Made by a program: the position numbers and the translations under genes. A stretch of 64,000 nt of DNA, from NCBI RefSeq assembly GCF_000426465.1, contig NZ_AUFK01000013.1, positions 248,001 through 312,000 of the forward strand. Reading direction: 5' to 3'. Positions 52,290 to 61,389 of the stretch are shown here, piece after piece. The notes beneath the pieces were generated by a model. That model did no database searches. It had not been told where the DNA came from and saw nothing but the letters and a program-made list of their open reading frames with translations. Numbering within the stretch: position 1 is the stretch's first letter; every line of letters starts with the position of its first letter. The stretch comes from Epilithonimonas caeni DSM 17710. Its GTDB lineage: Bacteria; Bacteroidota; Bacteroidia; Flavobacteriales; Weeksellaceae.

Positions 52290-52762
52290 AACATTCCACC
52301 ATCACTCTGATTCTCAAAAAAAGAATCGATGGCAAGTTTTTCAGATCTCGAAGCTGTTACTGCAAGCAGGTCACATAGCTCATTTTCAGGATGGCCGGCG
52401 TGGCCTTTGATCCAGTGGAATTTTGGATTGTGAAGTTGGTATAATTTATAAAACACTTGCCAAAGGTCTGGATTTTTGACATTCTTCCAGCCCCTTTTGA
52501 TCCATCCATAGATCCATTTTTGATTGATGGCATCGGCGACATACTTGCTGTCGGTATATATGTGGACCTCATTATCAGCAGTCTTGAGATTGCCCAGTGC
52601 TACGATTACTGCCATCAGCTCCATCCTGTTGTTGGTCGTTTTACGGAAGCCCTTGGAATAGGTTTTCTGATATTTTTTTTCAGGAACGCGCATCAATATT
52701 CCATAACCGCCAGGTCCCGGATTTCCGCTGCAAGCACCGTCTGTAAAGATTTCGATTCTCAA
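52286..52762 (-). CDS. rnhA: Ribonuclease HI
   Basis: The 158-residue enzyme cuts the RNA strand of RNA-DNA hybrids. The catalytic carboxylates are in IFTDGACSGNPGPGGYG (Asp 7), NNRMELMAV (Glu), IYTDSKYVADA (Asp) and ENELCDLLAV (Asp); KGHAGHPENE is the usual His loop. Length and motif order are standard. It follows dnaB by 14 bases on the same strand and overlaps the convergent yifB end by four bases. Confidence 0.95.
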   Translation of the reverse strand: MRIEIFTDGACSGNPGPGGYGILMRVPEKKYQKTYSKGFRKTTNNRMELMAVIVALGNLKTADNEVHIYTDSKYVADAINQKWIYGWIKRGWKNVKNPDLWQVFYKLYQLHNPKFHWIKGHAGHPENELCDLLAVTASRSEKLAIDSFFENQSDGGMF

Positions 52763-52776
52763 GTTAGAAAAAGAAT

Positions 52777-54351
52777 TTAGAATGGCATATCATCGTCATC
52801 ATCGTCATTCATTGCAGAGCCCGAGACATTGTTATTGCTTGGTAATCCAAAAGCAGCTCCCGGATCGATTGTAATATTGATTTTATCAAAGCCAGCAGGC
52901 TCATCTTTTTGCCCAAAGTTGGAAGGGGTATATTCGTAATTCGTTCCAAGGTCGGCAAACTTACCAATGTTCTTGTGGAATGCTAATCTTACATCAGCTG
53001 TCGCACCATTTCTATGTTTTGCAATGATGATCTCGGCTTGATTTTCTGTGCTGGTTTCCGCCCCTTCTTCATCATTGTCCCAAACAGCAATTTTATAATA
53101 CTCTGGTCGGAAAATGAACGAAACGATATCTGCATCCTGCTCGATCGCTCCAGATTCCCTGAGGTCAGAAAGCATCGGCCTTTTCCCGGGCCTTGTTTCC
53201 ACGGTTCTGGAAAGCTGTGATAGCGCAATGACAGGAACATTCAGTTCTTTCGCAATGGCTTTTAGTGACCGCGAGATCATTGCGATCTCCTGCTCACGGT
53301 TTCCACCGCCTTTCCCGGAACTGGCGGTCATCAGCTGGAGATAATCCACCATAATGATTTTCACGCCATGCTGCATTACCAGTCTTCGGCATTTTGCCCG
53401 GAAGTCAAAGATGGAAAGCGAAGGTGTTTCGTCGATATAAAGTGGCGCGTTTTCCAATGCAGAAACGTTAGTAAATAACCTTTGCCACTCATCATCGGAC
53501 ATTTGGCCTTTTCTCAGTTTCTCGGAAGAAATCCCGGTTTCGGAAGATATCATCCTTGTGATCAACTGGACCGAAGCCATCTCCAGGGAGAATAATGCCA
53601 TCGGGATTTGATGGTCCACACAGATATTTCTAGCCATTGAAAGGATAAAAGCCGTTTTTCCCATCGCAGGTCTTGCCGCAATGATAATGAGGTCTGAGTT
53701 TTGCCAACCTCCGGTTTCTTTGTCAAGTGCCGTAAATCCTGATGGAACTCCGGATAAACCTTCTTTATCTTTTAGCGATTTGATTTTGTCAATCGCTTCT
53801 TTTACTAATGAATTGGCCGTGTCGAAACCTTTTTTAATGGTTCCGTTCGTGATTTCAAAAAATGATTGTTCCGCTTTGTCCAACAATTCGAAAACGTCGG
53901 TTGATTCTTTGTAGGAATTGTCAATCACGTTCGCCGAAACATTGATCAATGAACGAAGAATATATTTTTCAAGAATTACACGTACGTGATATTCGATATG
54001 GGCAGAAGAACTCACGCCCATTGTCAAATCAATGATGTAGTGGTCACCGCCCGCAAGATTCAGTTTTTCGTTTTTTTTGAGGTCCTGAATTACGGTCATC
54101 AGGTCTATAGGAGAGTTGCTCTCATACAACTTCAGAATCGATGCAAAAATCGTCTGATGTCTAGGGTCATAGAAAACATCGGGTGTCAATAAGTCTATGG
54201 AATGGTCAAGTCCTTTTCTGTCAATTAGAAAAGTTCCAATCACAATTTTCTCAAAGTCTAATGCATTAGGTGGCATTTTGCCATCCGAAATAGAGAGTTC
54301 CTTTGCAAAATTACCCTGCGTGAGCGATGATAATGTTTCCTTCTGTACCAT
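52777..54351 (-). CDS. dnaB: Replicative DNA helicase DnaB
   Basis: The 524-residue hexameric helicase has the N-terminal collar (about 25-130; PPNALDFEKIVIGTFLIDRKGLD), and the RecA-like motor with Walker A ARPAMGKTAF near 228, MVDYLQLM (Walker B) and ELNVPVIALSQLSRTVE. The C-terminus ends in an acidic DDDDDDMPF. A perfect -7 box (54356-54363) ends only four bases before the annotated ATG, so either the message is leaderless or translation starts at a later Met (residue 26, MPPNALDFEK, which would match the family's core start). It precedes rnhA by 14 bases. Confidence 0.93.
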   Translation of the reverse strand: MVQKETLSSLTQGNFAKELSISDGKMPPNALDFEKIVIGTFLIDRKGLDHSIDLLTPDVFYDPRHQTIFASILKLYESNSPIDLMTVIQDLKKNEKLNLAGGDHYIIDLTMGVSSSAHIEYHVRVILEKYILRSLINVSANVIDNSYKESTDVFELLDKAEQSFFEITNGTIKKGFDTANSLVKEAIDKIKSLKDKEGLSGVPSGFTALDKETGGWQNSDLIIIAARPAMGKTAFILSMARNICVDHQIPMALFSLEMASVQLITRMISSETGISSEKLRKGQMSDDEWQRLFTNVSALENAPLYIDETPSLSIFDFRAKCRRLVMQHGVKIIMVDYLQLMTASSGKGGGNREQEIAMISRSLKAIAKELNVPVIALSQLSRTVETRPGKRPMLSDLRESGAIEQDADIVSFIFRPEYYKIAVWDNDEEGAETSTENQAEIIIAKHRNGATADVRLAFHKNIGKFADLGTNYEYTPSNFGQKDEPAGFDKINITIDPGAAFGLPSNNNVSGSAMNDDDDDDMPF

Positions 54352-54355
54352 TGTA

Positions 54356-54363
54356 CAAAGGTA
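54356..54363 (-). promoter_or_regulatory. -7 box of dnaB
   Basis: TACCTTTG on the minus strand fits TAnnTTTG. The start of transcription is expected at about 54350, the position of the first dnaB ATG. The -33 element is not clear. Confidence 0.45.
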
Positions 54364-54524
54364 GAATTTTTTATAAATTTTCGAAATTTAGTTTTGCTCA
54401 AGAAATCCACAGACAATTGTTGATAAATCAATTTTTTTGTAACAAAATATATAAACTGTGAACTTAATATATAGAAAATCTATTAATATTAGGAATTCAT
54501 TACATTTAACAAAAAATAAACTTT

Positions 54525-55988
54525 ATGCTGCAACGATTTATCAGATTAGAATTCAAAAGTTTTTTTCGGTCAAGTTCTCTGGCAGCCAATATCGTGGTCA
54601 AGATCTTTCAGCTTTTGGGAGTTTTATACATTCTTGCAATATTTGTATTTGTTGCCTGCGGCGCATTTTACTTACCGAAACAAAAACTACATATTGACCC
54701 ATTGCCATTTATTAGTAAATTTCTTATTTATTGGCTGATAGCAGATCTATTTCTGAGATACTTTTTCCAACAGATGCCGACTCAGAATATCAAACCTTTT
54801 CTCACGATGAACATCAAAAAAAGTACGCTGGTCAATTATATGATCAGCAAGACTTTTCTGTCGTTTTTCACTTGGGGAGGACTTTTTATTTATGTGCCGT
54901 TGCTAGGAATTTTGCTTTATAACGGCTATTCGGCCTTGGAAAGTTTTTCTTGGACTTTGGCAATAATTATTCTGAGTTTTACTATTAATTTGATCAATAT
55001 TCTTCTGAACGGTAAAGATTTAGCGGTTTGGATTATCGGCGGGATTTTGGTTCTTGCCGGCGGATTGGATTATTACAATATTATTGCTTTATCATCGGTA
55101 TCTGAGAAATTCTTTATGCTGTTTTATAACCATTGGTATGCGATTGTATTGCCAATTGCGATATTCGGTCTTCTATATGTTTTCTGTAGGAAATCCATTT
55201 ACAACAATTTCTATCTCGACAAAGGTCTGGAAATGAAGCAGGAAGTCGGGAAGACAGAAAATATTCAGTTTCTTAATAAATACGGTGTTCTGGGAACTTT
55301 CATCAACAATGATATCCGGATGATAAAACGAAGCAAAGCTGCAAAATCTATCACATTGGGAAGTTTCTTATTCTTATTTTACGGTTTGCTTTTGTTCAGC
55401 TCCCCGGCTTACAAAACCGCTTATATGCAATTGTTTATGGGACTTTTCGTTACTGGTGGATTTCTATTTTTGTTCGGGCAGAGAGTGCCGTCTTTCGACA
55501 GTTCCTATTATCCGCTGATGATGACGCTGAATGTTCCTTACAAAGAATATCTGAAAGCCAAATGGTGGCTGATTGCAAGTGCTACTGCCGTGAGTATGGT
55601 TCTGGCAGTCGGCTATGCATTTGTAAGCTGGGATCTGTATTTCACATTTTTAGCGGCCGGACTTTATAATATTGGTGTTAATTCTCAGGTTGTCCTGCTG
55701 TCGGGTGCATTTAACAAAAACCCGATTGACCTGAATGCGAGAGGAAAAACATTAGGCAAGAAAAACAATTTCAGTTTCAAAAACATCCTGCTTCTTTTGC
55801 CACAAATGGTTTTGCCGATGGCGGTTTTCGGCGTTTCAAAATATTTTTTCGGAACAACAGCAGCTGTGGCGAGTCTGGGCGTTTTGGGGTTGATTGGCTT
55901 TTTCCTTAGAGAGAAGTTCTTCGATTTCATTGTCAAATTGTATAAAAAAGAAAAATACTCAACCATCAAAGCTTTCAAAGGAAATTAG
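54525..55988 (+). CDS. DUF5687-type ABC transporter permease
   Basis: The 487-residue inner-membrane protein has about 12 hydrophobic segments (first near 20-45, last near 440-465) and begins MLQRFIRLEFKSFFRSSSLAANI, as in the DUF5687 family of Bacteroidota. These proteins are ABC-2-like permeases. The ATPase gene follows after 121 bases, so the two probably form an exporter of unknown substrate. A dispersed repeat copy (55994-56085) lies between the two. Confidence 0.8.
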   Translation: MLQRFIRLEFKSFFRSSSLAANIVVKIFQLLGVLYILAIFVFVACGAFYLPKQKLHIDPLPFISKFLIYWLIADLFLRYFFQQMPTQNIKPFLTMNIKKSTLVNYMISKTFLSFFTWGGLFIYVPLLGILLYNGYSALESFSWTLAIIILSFTINLINILLNGKDLAVWIIGGILVLAGGLDYYNIIALSSVSEKFFMLFYNHWYAIVLPIAIFGLLYVFCRKSIYNNFYLDKGLEMKQEVGKTENIQFLNKYGVLGTFINNDIRMIKRSKAAKSITLGSFLFLFYGLLLFSSPAYKTAYMQLFMGLFVTGGFLFLFGQRVPSFDSSYYPLMMTLNVPYKEYLKAKWWLIASATAVSMVLAVGYAFVSWDLYFTFLAAGLYNIGVNSQVVLLSGAFNKNPIDLNARGKTLGKKNNFSFKNILLLLPQMVLPMAVFGVSKYFFGTTAAVASLGVLGLIGFFLREKFFDFIVKLYKKEKYSTIKAFKGN

Positions 55989-55993
55989 ACTTA

Positions 55994-56085
55994 AAATTTT
56001 TCTTTGTTAAGTTTTACGCCTTTGTGAACCTTAAAGTATTTTCAATAATTATAAAAAATCTTTGTGGACTTTGTGTTCAAAAAAT
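55994..56085 (-). repeat. Dispersed CGCAAAG repeat, inverted copy
   Basis: Plus strand: TTTCTTTGTTAAGTTTTACG, CCTTTGTGAACCTTAAAG, about 20 variable bases, then ATCTTTGTGGACTTTGTGTT. It is the reverse of the element at 12299-12380 and lies between the permease and the ATPase start. Confidence 0.65.
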
Positions 56086-56109
56086 CCAACATCAAAAATC
56101 TCAATAAAA

Positions 56110-56820
56110 ATGATAACAATAAATAACCTTTCCAAAGTTTACGAAACCAAAAAAGTTTTATCCATAGAAAATTTAGAATTCCAAAAAGGTCAAACCATTG
56201 GCTTGGTCGGAAATAATGGCGCGGGAAAAACGACATTATTCAGTTTGATTCTGGATTTGATAGAACCGAGTTCAGGCTATGTTTCCATCGACGAAGAGAA
56301 AGTCAACGAATCCGAAAGTTGGAAAAACAAAGTCGGTGCTTTTATCGATGAGACTTTTCTGATCGGCTATCTGACTCCGGAAGAATATTTCTATTTTTTG
56401 GGAGAACTAAGAGGTCAAAGCAAAGCGAATGTTGATGAATTCCTGAAAAACTTCACCGATTTTTTCAACGGAGAAATCCTGAATGCAAAAAAATACGTCC
56501 GCGACCTTTCCAAAGGAAATATGAAAAAAGTCGGAATCATTGGAGCGTTAATCGGAACGCCAGCGATTATCATTCTCGATGAGCCTTTCGCGAACCTTGA
56601 CCCTTCAACCCAAATCAAGTTGAAAAACCTCATCAGAGATTGGTCACAAAACTCAGATTCAACATTCCTGATTTCTAGCCACGATTTGGCTCACACAACG
56701 GAAGTCTGCGAAAGGATTGTGGTCATCAACAAAGGTGAATTGGTAAGAGATATCCAGACTTCGCCGGAAACGCTGAGGGATTTGGAGCAATATTTTGCAG
56801 ACCAGGTTTCGGTTGTTTGA
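56110..56820 (+). CDS. ABC transporter ATP-binding protein
   Basis: The 236-residue ATPase shows Walker A GLVGNNGAGKTTLF (35-48), a diverged signature DLSKGNMKKVGIIGAL in place of LSGGQ, Walker B IIILDEPFANLDP and switch His in LISSHDLAHT. The LSKGN form is typical of ABC-2 type exporters. The frame is open back to 56062 through the repeat; the ATG at 56110 (MITINNLSKVYETKK) is the family start. It works with the DUF5687 permease upstream. Confidence 0.92.
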   Translation: MITINNLSKVYETKKVLSIENLEFQKGQTIGLVGNNGAGKTTLFSLILDLIEPSSGYVSIDEEKVNESESWKNKVGAFIDETFLIGYLTPEEYFYFLGELRGQSKANVDEFLKNFTDFFNGEILNAKKYVRDLSKGNMKKVGIIGALIGTPAIIILDEPFANLDPSTQIKLKNLIRDWSQNSDSTFLISSHDLAHTTEVCERIVVINKGELVRDIQTSPETLRDLEQYFADQVSVV

Positions 56821-56942
56821 ATTTAATATCTCGCTGATTTTGCAGATAATACAGATTTAAAATTTCATCTGCTCAATTTGCGAAATCTGCGAGAATTTTT
56901 CTCTGAAAAAAATAAAATCCCAGAATTTCTGAGGCTTTTGTA

Positions 56943-57272
56943 TTAATGAGAAGAAACGGCTTTCAGTCCAACGATGGAAGCAATTAATGTGAAAATAAAA
57001 AACAATCGCCAGAAAGTTGCCGGTTCTTTAAAGATAAAAATCCCGACCAAAACAGTTCCCACCGCTCCGATTCCCGTCCAGACTGCATAAGCGGTTCCTA
57101 ACGGAAGCGTTTGTGTGGCTTTGATTAACAAAAGCATGCTTGCAGCCAAAGATATTCCGAATCCTGCGTACCAAAGATAGGATTCTGCGCCCGATGTTTC
57201 TTTGGCCTTTCCCAGACAAGATGTAAATCCCACTTCAAAAAGACCCCCAAGAATTAAAAAAATCCAGTTCAT
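56943..57272 (-). CDS. gdx: SMR-family transporter, guanidinium exporter (Gdx/SugE) type
   Basis: The 109-residue protein has four membrane helices. E13 in GGLFEVGF is the essential proton/substrate carboxylate, and PLGTAYAVWTGIGAVGTV (helix 3) is the strict Gdx/SugE signature. Dimers of this subtype export guanidinium in exchange for protons, while other SMR proteins export quaternary amines. Gdx genes are often under guanidine riboswitches; I see no ACGR-loop hairpin pair or ykkC-like structure in the 110 bases upstream. Dispersed repeats (a CTGCTCAATTTGCGAAATCT type) lie just beyond its 3' end, near 56829-56900. Confidence 0.9.
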   Translation of the reverse strand: MNWIFLILGGLFEVGFTSCLGKAKETSGAESYLWYAGFGISLAASMLLLIKATQTLPLGTAYAVWTGIGAVGTVLVGIFIFKEPATFWRLFFIFTLIASIVGLKAVSSH

Positions 57273-57301
57273 TCTAATTAATTTAGACTGTTTAATAAAT
57301 T

Positions 57302-57337
57302 AACCCTTTCAGAACCTTGATTCTAAAAGGGTTTTTA
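57302..57337. terminator. Hairpin after fumC
   Basis: AACCCTTTCAGAA (57302-57314) and TTCTAAAAGGGTT (57321-57333) form a stem. The T-run is on the plus strand, while fumC, the gene ending at 57383, is on the minus strand, where only AATTTATT follows. It may be a weak bidirectional terminator. It lies 30 bases upstream of the gdx start. Confidence 0.5.
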
Positions 57338-57382
57338 ATATTTTTATTTAAACTAATAGCAAAAGCCTGTTGCAAGAAGCAA

Positions 57383-58777
57383 TTATTTCAAACTTCCAAC
57401 CATATCTTCCGGCTTCACCCACTCATCAAATTGTTCAGCTGTCAATAGTCCAAGATTAATTGCTTCCTCTTTCAGAGTTGTTCCGTTTTTATGGGCAGTT
57501 TTAGCGATTTTTGCTGCGTTTTCGTAACCGATGTGCGTATTCAAAGCTGTTACGAGCATCAGAGATTTGTCCACCAATTCTTTGATTCTCGGTTCGTTGG
57601 GCTCAATTCCAACGGCGCAATGGTCGTTGAAAGAAATCATCGCATCAGCTAATAATTGTGCTGATTGCAAAAAGTTCGCGGCCATTACAGGTTTGAAAAC
57701 ATTCAGTTCATAATTTCCCTGAGTTCCTGCGAAAGAAATCGTTGTGTCATTTCCAAGAACCTGAGCACAAACCATTGTTAAAGCTTCGTTCTGTGTAGGA
57801 TTCACTTTTCCAGGCATGATAGAAGAACCTGGTTCGTTCTCAGGAATGAAAATTTCACCGATTCCAGAACGTGGGCCGGAAGCTAATAATCTAATATCCT
57901 GAGCAATCTTGTAAAGCGAAACCGCCAATTGCTTCAAAGCACCGTGCGTTTCAACAATTCCGTCGTGTGCTGCCAAAGCCTCGAATTTATTGGGAGCCGT
58001 TACGAATGGCAATCCCGTGAAATCTGCGATATATTTTGCGACCAAAACGTCATAACCTTTTGGCGTGTTAAGTCCAGTTCCAACCGCAGTTCCGCCAAGT
58101 GCCAACTCTTTCAGATGGTCAAGAGTATTGTTGATGGCTTTTTTAGCATAATCCAATTGAGCAACATAACCGGAAAATTCCTGTCCCAAAGTCAAAGGCG
58201 TTGCGTCCATAAGGTGCGTTCTTCCGATTTTGACGATATTCTGGAATTTCTTCGCTTTCTCGTCCAGCGTATTTCTCAATTTTTCCAAAGCTGGCAAAGT
58301 CGCTTTTACCACTTTTGTGTAAGCAGCGATGTGCATTGCTGTTGGATAAGTATCGTTGGAAGATTGGGATTTGTTCACATCATCATTCGGGTGAACTTCC
58401 GTTTTTTCGCCCAGTTGTCCGCCGCTGTTCACGTGAGATTTGTTCGCCACCACCTCGTTGACGTTCATATTAGACTGCGTTCCCGAGCCGGTTTGCCAGA
58501 TCACCAATGGAAACTGGTCGTACAATTCGCCTGCAAGAATCTCGTCGCAAACTTTTCCGATTGCATCTCTTTTTTCGTTAGAAAGAACTCCTAATTCTGC
58601 ATTGGTAAAAGCCGCCGCTTTTTTCAGGTAAGCAAATGCATCGATGATCTCCCGAGGCATGCTTCCTTCCGGACCAATTTTGAAATTATTTCTGGAACGC
58701 TCCGTTTGCGCACCCCAAAATTTATCTGCAGGCACTTGCACTTCGCCCATCGTGTCTTTTTCGATTCTGAAACTCAT
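57383..58777 (-). CDS. fumC: Class II fumarate hydratase
   Basis: The 464-residue enzyme hydrates fumarate to malate in the citric acid cycle without an iron-sulfur cluster. [47 protein letters not shown] and [16 protein letters not shown] are the successive active-site segments. The start [22 protein letters not shown] (ATG 58777) is the family's; the frame is open to 58816. It stands alone, with repeats upstream. Confidence 0.96.
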   Translation of the reverse strand: MSFRIEKDTMGEVQVPADKFWGAQTERSRNNFKIGPEGSMPREIIDAFAYLKKAAAFTNAELGVLSNEKRDAIGKVCDEILAGELYDQFPLVIWQTGSGTQSNMNVNEVVANKSHVNSGGQLGEKTEVHPNDDVNKSQSSNDTYPTAMHIAAYTKVVKATLPALEKLRNTLDEKAKKFQNIVKIGRTHLMDATPLTLGQEFSGYVAQLDYAKKAINNTLDHLKELALGGTAVGTGLNTPKGYDVLVAKYIADFTGLPFVTAPNKFEALAAHDGIVETHGALKQLAVSLYKIAQDIRLLASGPRSGIGEIFIPENEPGSSIMPGKVNPTQNEALTMVCAQVLGNDTTISFAGTQGNYELNVFKPVMAANFLQSAQLLADAMISFNDHCAVGIEPNEPRIKELVDKSLMLVTALNTHIGYENAAKIAKTAHKNGTTLKEEAINLGLLTAEQFDEWVKPEDMVGSLK

Positions 58778-59064
58778 TATATTTGATTTAATTTTATCTA
58801 ACAACAAAAGCCACAAAAGAGCCTTAAATAAGTAAAGAAATATTTTTTCTTTGCTAAGTTTTACGGCTTTGAGACCTTAAAAACAGATTGTTGAATTATA
58901 ATTCTTTGCGAACTTTGCGTTTAAAATAATACCAGCAAAGCAAACATTTTTACAACCTTACGAAAATACTAAAAACTAAAAGTTCCGCAAAATGAAAAAA
59001 ATCAATTCAGAAATTTTGTCAAATAGAATAAAAACCTCTATTTTTGCTCAAAATATATAGCATT
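58778..59064. repeat. Upstream region with a CGCAAAG repeat
   Basis: An inverted copy of the dispersed repeat is at 58830-58926 (TTTCTTTGCTAAGTTTTACG, CTTTGAGACCTTAAAA, then TTCTTTGCGAACTTTGCGTT). To its right are the promoter of the small plus-strand gene and AT-rich sequence without further features. Confidence 0.6.
59015..59046 (+). promoter_or_regulatory. Promoter of the small membrane protein gene
   Basis: TTTG (59015-59018), 20 bases, TATTTTTG (59039-59046), 18 bases before the ATG at 59065. It excludes the TTG start at 59044, which lies inside the -7 box. Confidence 0.55.
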
Positions 59065-59340
59065 ATGATGTTATCAGCATTCTGGCCGTTTTACCAATTT
59101 CTTTGGACCGTTTATTTCTTCACAATGATGATTTGTGGATTCTGGTGTATTTTGATGTTCTTCGGATTCATCGTACCACTTTGGTTGACAGAAGGAGTAG
59201 CGGAATATTTCGGGAAGATCAACAAAAACTTTGACCCGGAAAAAATCAGATACAAAAAACTTTATGAGCAGGAAGGTGTAGAAGTGATCTACCAAAGACC
59301 AGCTGGAGAAAAACCGCTTTCTCACGGTCATCATCATTAA
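59065..59340 (+). CDS. Small membrane protein with His-rich tail
   Basis: The 91-residue protein has one or two long hydrophobic segments (about 4-45; TVYFFTMMICGFWCILMFFG, IVPLWLTEGV) and a charged cytoplasmic tail ending RPAGEKPLSHGHHH. I recognise no family. The His cluster could bind metal. It has a well-placed promoter of its own and a normal base composition, so it is probably a real gene. No functional clue comes from its neighbours fumC and prfA. Confidence 0.65.
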   Translation: MMLSAFWPFYQFLWTVYFFTMMICGFWCILMFFGFIVPLWLTEGVAEYFGKINKNFDPEKIRYKKLYEQEGVEVIYQRPAGEKPLSHGHHH

Positions 59341-59739
59341 TTTGGCAATTTTCTTTTCGTGAGAGATTGCACTCAAAGCGAAACAATATATATAGATCCA
59401 TTCTTTCGAGAGTGGATTTTCTTTTTTTTAACAACAAAGACACAAAGATTTTTCACAAAGAACACAATTAAAATATTGATTTTACAATATAAAGGCTTCG
59501 ACAAGCTTAGCCTGAAAATGTTGAATTGTTACGCTTAGTATTTGACATGTCATCCTGAGCTTGTCGAGGGATTCGTTATTAGAAAATCACTTACTAACCG
59601 TTGCTTTTCAATGTTAATTAAAGGAATTGCTCAATTAAAATTATAACAGAATAAAATTGTTTTTTTGAATCTAAGTCTTGATTCTTGGCTCTTTCTTCTT
59701 GTTTCTTAATTCCGTATCTTTGCAAACTAAAATTTACCT
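59341..59739. repeat. Intergenic region with repeat fragments
   Basis: It contains CAAAGACACAAAGATTTTTC (59434-59470, CGCAAAG family fragment) and an inverted pair, GGCTTCGACAAGCTTAGCCT near 59490 and TCATCCTGAGCTTGTCGAGG near 59550, of the CTTCGACAAGCTCAG type seen also at 40.9 kb. The prfA -7 box is at 59715-59722. No gene is seen. Confidence 0.55.
59715..59722 (+). promoter_or_regulatory. -7 box of prfA
   Basis: TATCTTTG fits TAnnTTTG, 17 bases before the ATG; no TTG at the usual spacing. Confidence 0.45.
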
Positions 59740-60828
59740 ATGTCTAAGTCATTAATTCCGAAACTGGAAGCGATAAAACAACGATATAACGAGGTCGCCG
59801 ATCTTATTATCCAACCGGATGTGATCTCGGACCAAAAAAAATATTCTACACTTAACAAAGAATACAGCGATTTGGGGAAAATCGTAAAGGTATTCGATGA
59901 ATATAAAAAGGCTCTTGATACGATTGCGGAGTCTGATGAGATCATTGCAGACGGCTCTGATAAAGAATTTGTGGAAATGGCGAAACAGGAGAAGTATGAA
60001 GCAATGGACAAACTTCCCGCTTTTGAAGAGGATTTGAAATATCTTCTGATTCCGAAAGACCCTGCGGATGATAAAAATATCATTCTTGAAATGCGTTCCG
60101 GAACTGGCGGAGATGAAGCAGCAATATTTGTGGAAGATATGTACAGAATGTACACAATGTATTTCAAAACAAAAGGCTGGAAACACGAGGTTACCGATTC
60201 CAGTGAAGCTTCAAAAGGCTACAAAGAATTGATCATGAAGGTGCAGGGCGAAAGCGTGTACGGAATTATGAAATTCGAGTCCGGGGTTCACCGTGTGCAA
60301 CGTGTTCCTGAAACCGAATCTCAAGGTCGTGTTCACACTTCTGCAATCACGATTGCTGTTTTACCGGAAGCTGAAGAAGTGGATGTGGAAATCAATCCGG
60401 CAGATATAGAAATGCAGACTTCTCGTTCCGGAGGTGCTGGTGGACAGAACGTTAACAAAGTTGAAACGAAAGTTCAATTGACACACAAACCTTCCGGATT
60501 GGTTGTGGTTTGTCAGCAAGCACGTTCTCAGTTAGCTAACAGAGAATTAGCTATGGAAATGTTGAGGGCGAAATTGTACGATATCAAACTTCAGGAAGTG
60601 GTTGGTGATATTGCGGCACAGAGAAAAACAATGGTTTCTACAGGTGACCGTTCTGCAAAAATCAAGACTTATAATTATCCTCAGGGAAGGGTTACAGACC
60701 ATAGAATTAACAAATCGATTTACAACCTTGATGCTTATATGAATGGTGATATCCAGGAAATGATGGATGCAGTGATCATGGCTGAAAATGCAGAGAAACT
60801 GAAAGGCGAGGAAGAGGGGATTGCTTGA
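59740..60828 (+). CDS. prfA: Peptide chain release factor 1
   Basis: RF1 releases finished peptides at UAA and UAG. The 362-residue protein has the N-terminal helical domain, the codon-recognition motif P-x-T as PET in [17 protein letters not shown] (near 187), and the catalytic GGQ in [19 protein letters not shown] (near 235). It is distinct from the short PrfH at 10 kb. Its terminator lies inside the end of the convergent lipoprotein gene. Confidence 0.96.
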   Translation: MSKSLIPKLEAIKQRYNEVADLIIQPDVISDQKKYSTLNKEYSDLGKIVKVFDEYKKALDTIAESDEIIADGSDKEFVEMAKQEKYEAMDKLPAFEEDLKYLLIPKDPADDKNIILEMRSGTGGDEAAIFVEDMYRMYTMYFKTKGWKHEVTDSSEASKGYKELIMKVQGESVYGIMKFESGVHRVQRVPETESQGRVHTSAITIAVLPEAEEVDVEINPADIEMQTSRSGGAGGQNVNKVETKVQLTHKPSGLVVVCQQARSQLANRELAMEMLRAKLYDIKLQEVVGDIAAQRKTMVSTGDRSAKIKTYNYPQGRVTDHRINKSIYNLDAYMNGDIQEMMDAVIMAENAEKLKGEEEGIA

Positions 60829-60834
60829 TAGAAG

Positions 60835-61326
60835 TTAGATGCAAGATGTTAGATTTTTTCTAAATTTTATATTAAAGCTCAATGAATCACATTGAGCTTT
60901 TAATTTGGTCTTATCGATTCCTCTAAGTCCATTGAACTTTACTCCGTATTTCCAATTACAATAAGCGAAGAATTGATATAACCTGTATTCGAAATCGAAG
61001 CCGTAATTTTCTTTTTGGTCATAATCGATCGCTACTTCATAAAAATTCGGATTCACATTGGAATAGAATCTGGAATTCCATTCGTTGACCAAAATTGTGT
61101 TTCGGGATTTTAAACTACTTTCCGTAAACATCGATTTTGGCTGAGCTCTTGTTGCTACAAAAGTTTCATACTCAGTGTCAAAAACTGTGATTTCCCATTC
61201 ATCCGCAGAGTCTGTTTTCTTCTGAGTCGAAAATGAAGTTTTCTGGCTTTCCGGCAATTGTCTTGAACTTGTTGAGCAAGACCAGATGAAAACGGAAAGT
61301 ATGGCAAGGACGATTAAGTTTCTCAT
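60835..61326 (-). CDS. DUF6146-like lipoprotein
   Basis: The 163-residue protein has a lipoprotein signal (MRNLIVLAILSVFIWSC, Cys 17). The body has WEITVFDTEYETFVATRAQP, NEWNSRFYSNVNPNFYEVAI and FEYRLYQFFAYCNWKYGVKF, which recalls the DUF6146 family of flavobacteria; function unknown. Its last 25 codons run through the prfA terminator hairpin (60874-60903), so the C-terminal tail (…KAQCDSLSF…) may be an extension gained by loss of an earlier stop. I use the ATG at 61326; the frame is open to 61356, inside the terminator of the upstream nuclease gene. Confidence 0.7.
   Translation of the reverse strand: MRNLIVLAILSVFIWSCSTSSRQLPESQKTSFSTQKKTDSADEWEITVFDTEYETFVATRAQPKSMFTESSLKSRNTILVNEWNSRFYSNVNPNFYEVAIDYDQKENYGFDFEYRLYQFFAYCNWKYGVKFNGLRGIDKTKLKAQCDSLSFNIKFRKNLTSCI
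60874..60903 (+). terminator. Terminator of prfA
   Basis: AAAGCTCAATG (60874-60884) pairs perfectly with CATTGAGCTTT (60890-60900), loop of five, then a T-rich run. It lies within the coding frame of the convergent lipoprotein gene. Confidence 0.75.
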
Positions 61327-61350
61327 ATTGATCAAAATATAAACTGAATT

Positions 61351-61383
61351 AAACAAAAAACCGTTCCAAAGATTTGAAACGGT
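61351..61383 (-). terminator. Terminator of the EEP nuclease gene
   Basis: In the minus sense ACCGTT and AACGGT (61360-61383) form the stem and six T follow. It ends 28 bases before the ATG of the lipoprotein gene on the same strand. Confidence 0.7.
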
Positions 61384-61389
61384 CTATAT

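Noticed and set aside
57273-57382. Guanidine riboswitch upstream of gdx
   Set aside because: No paired hairpins with ACGR loops or ykkC-like core were found; only an AT-rich stretch and one hairpin.
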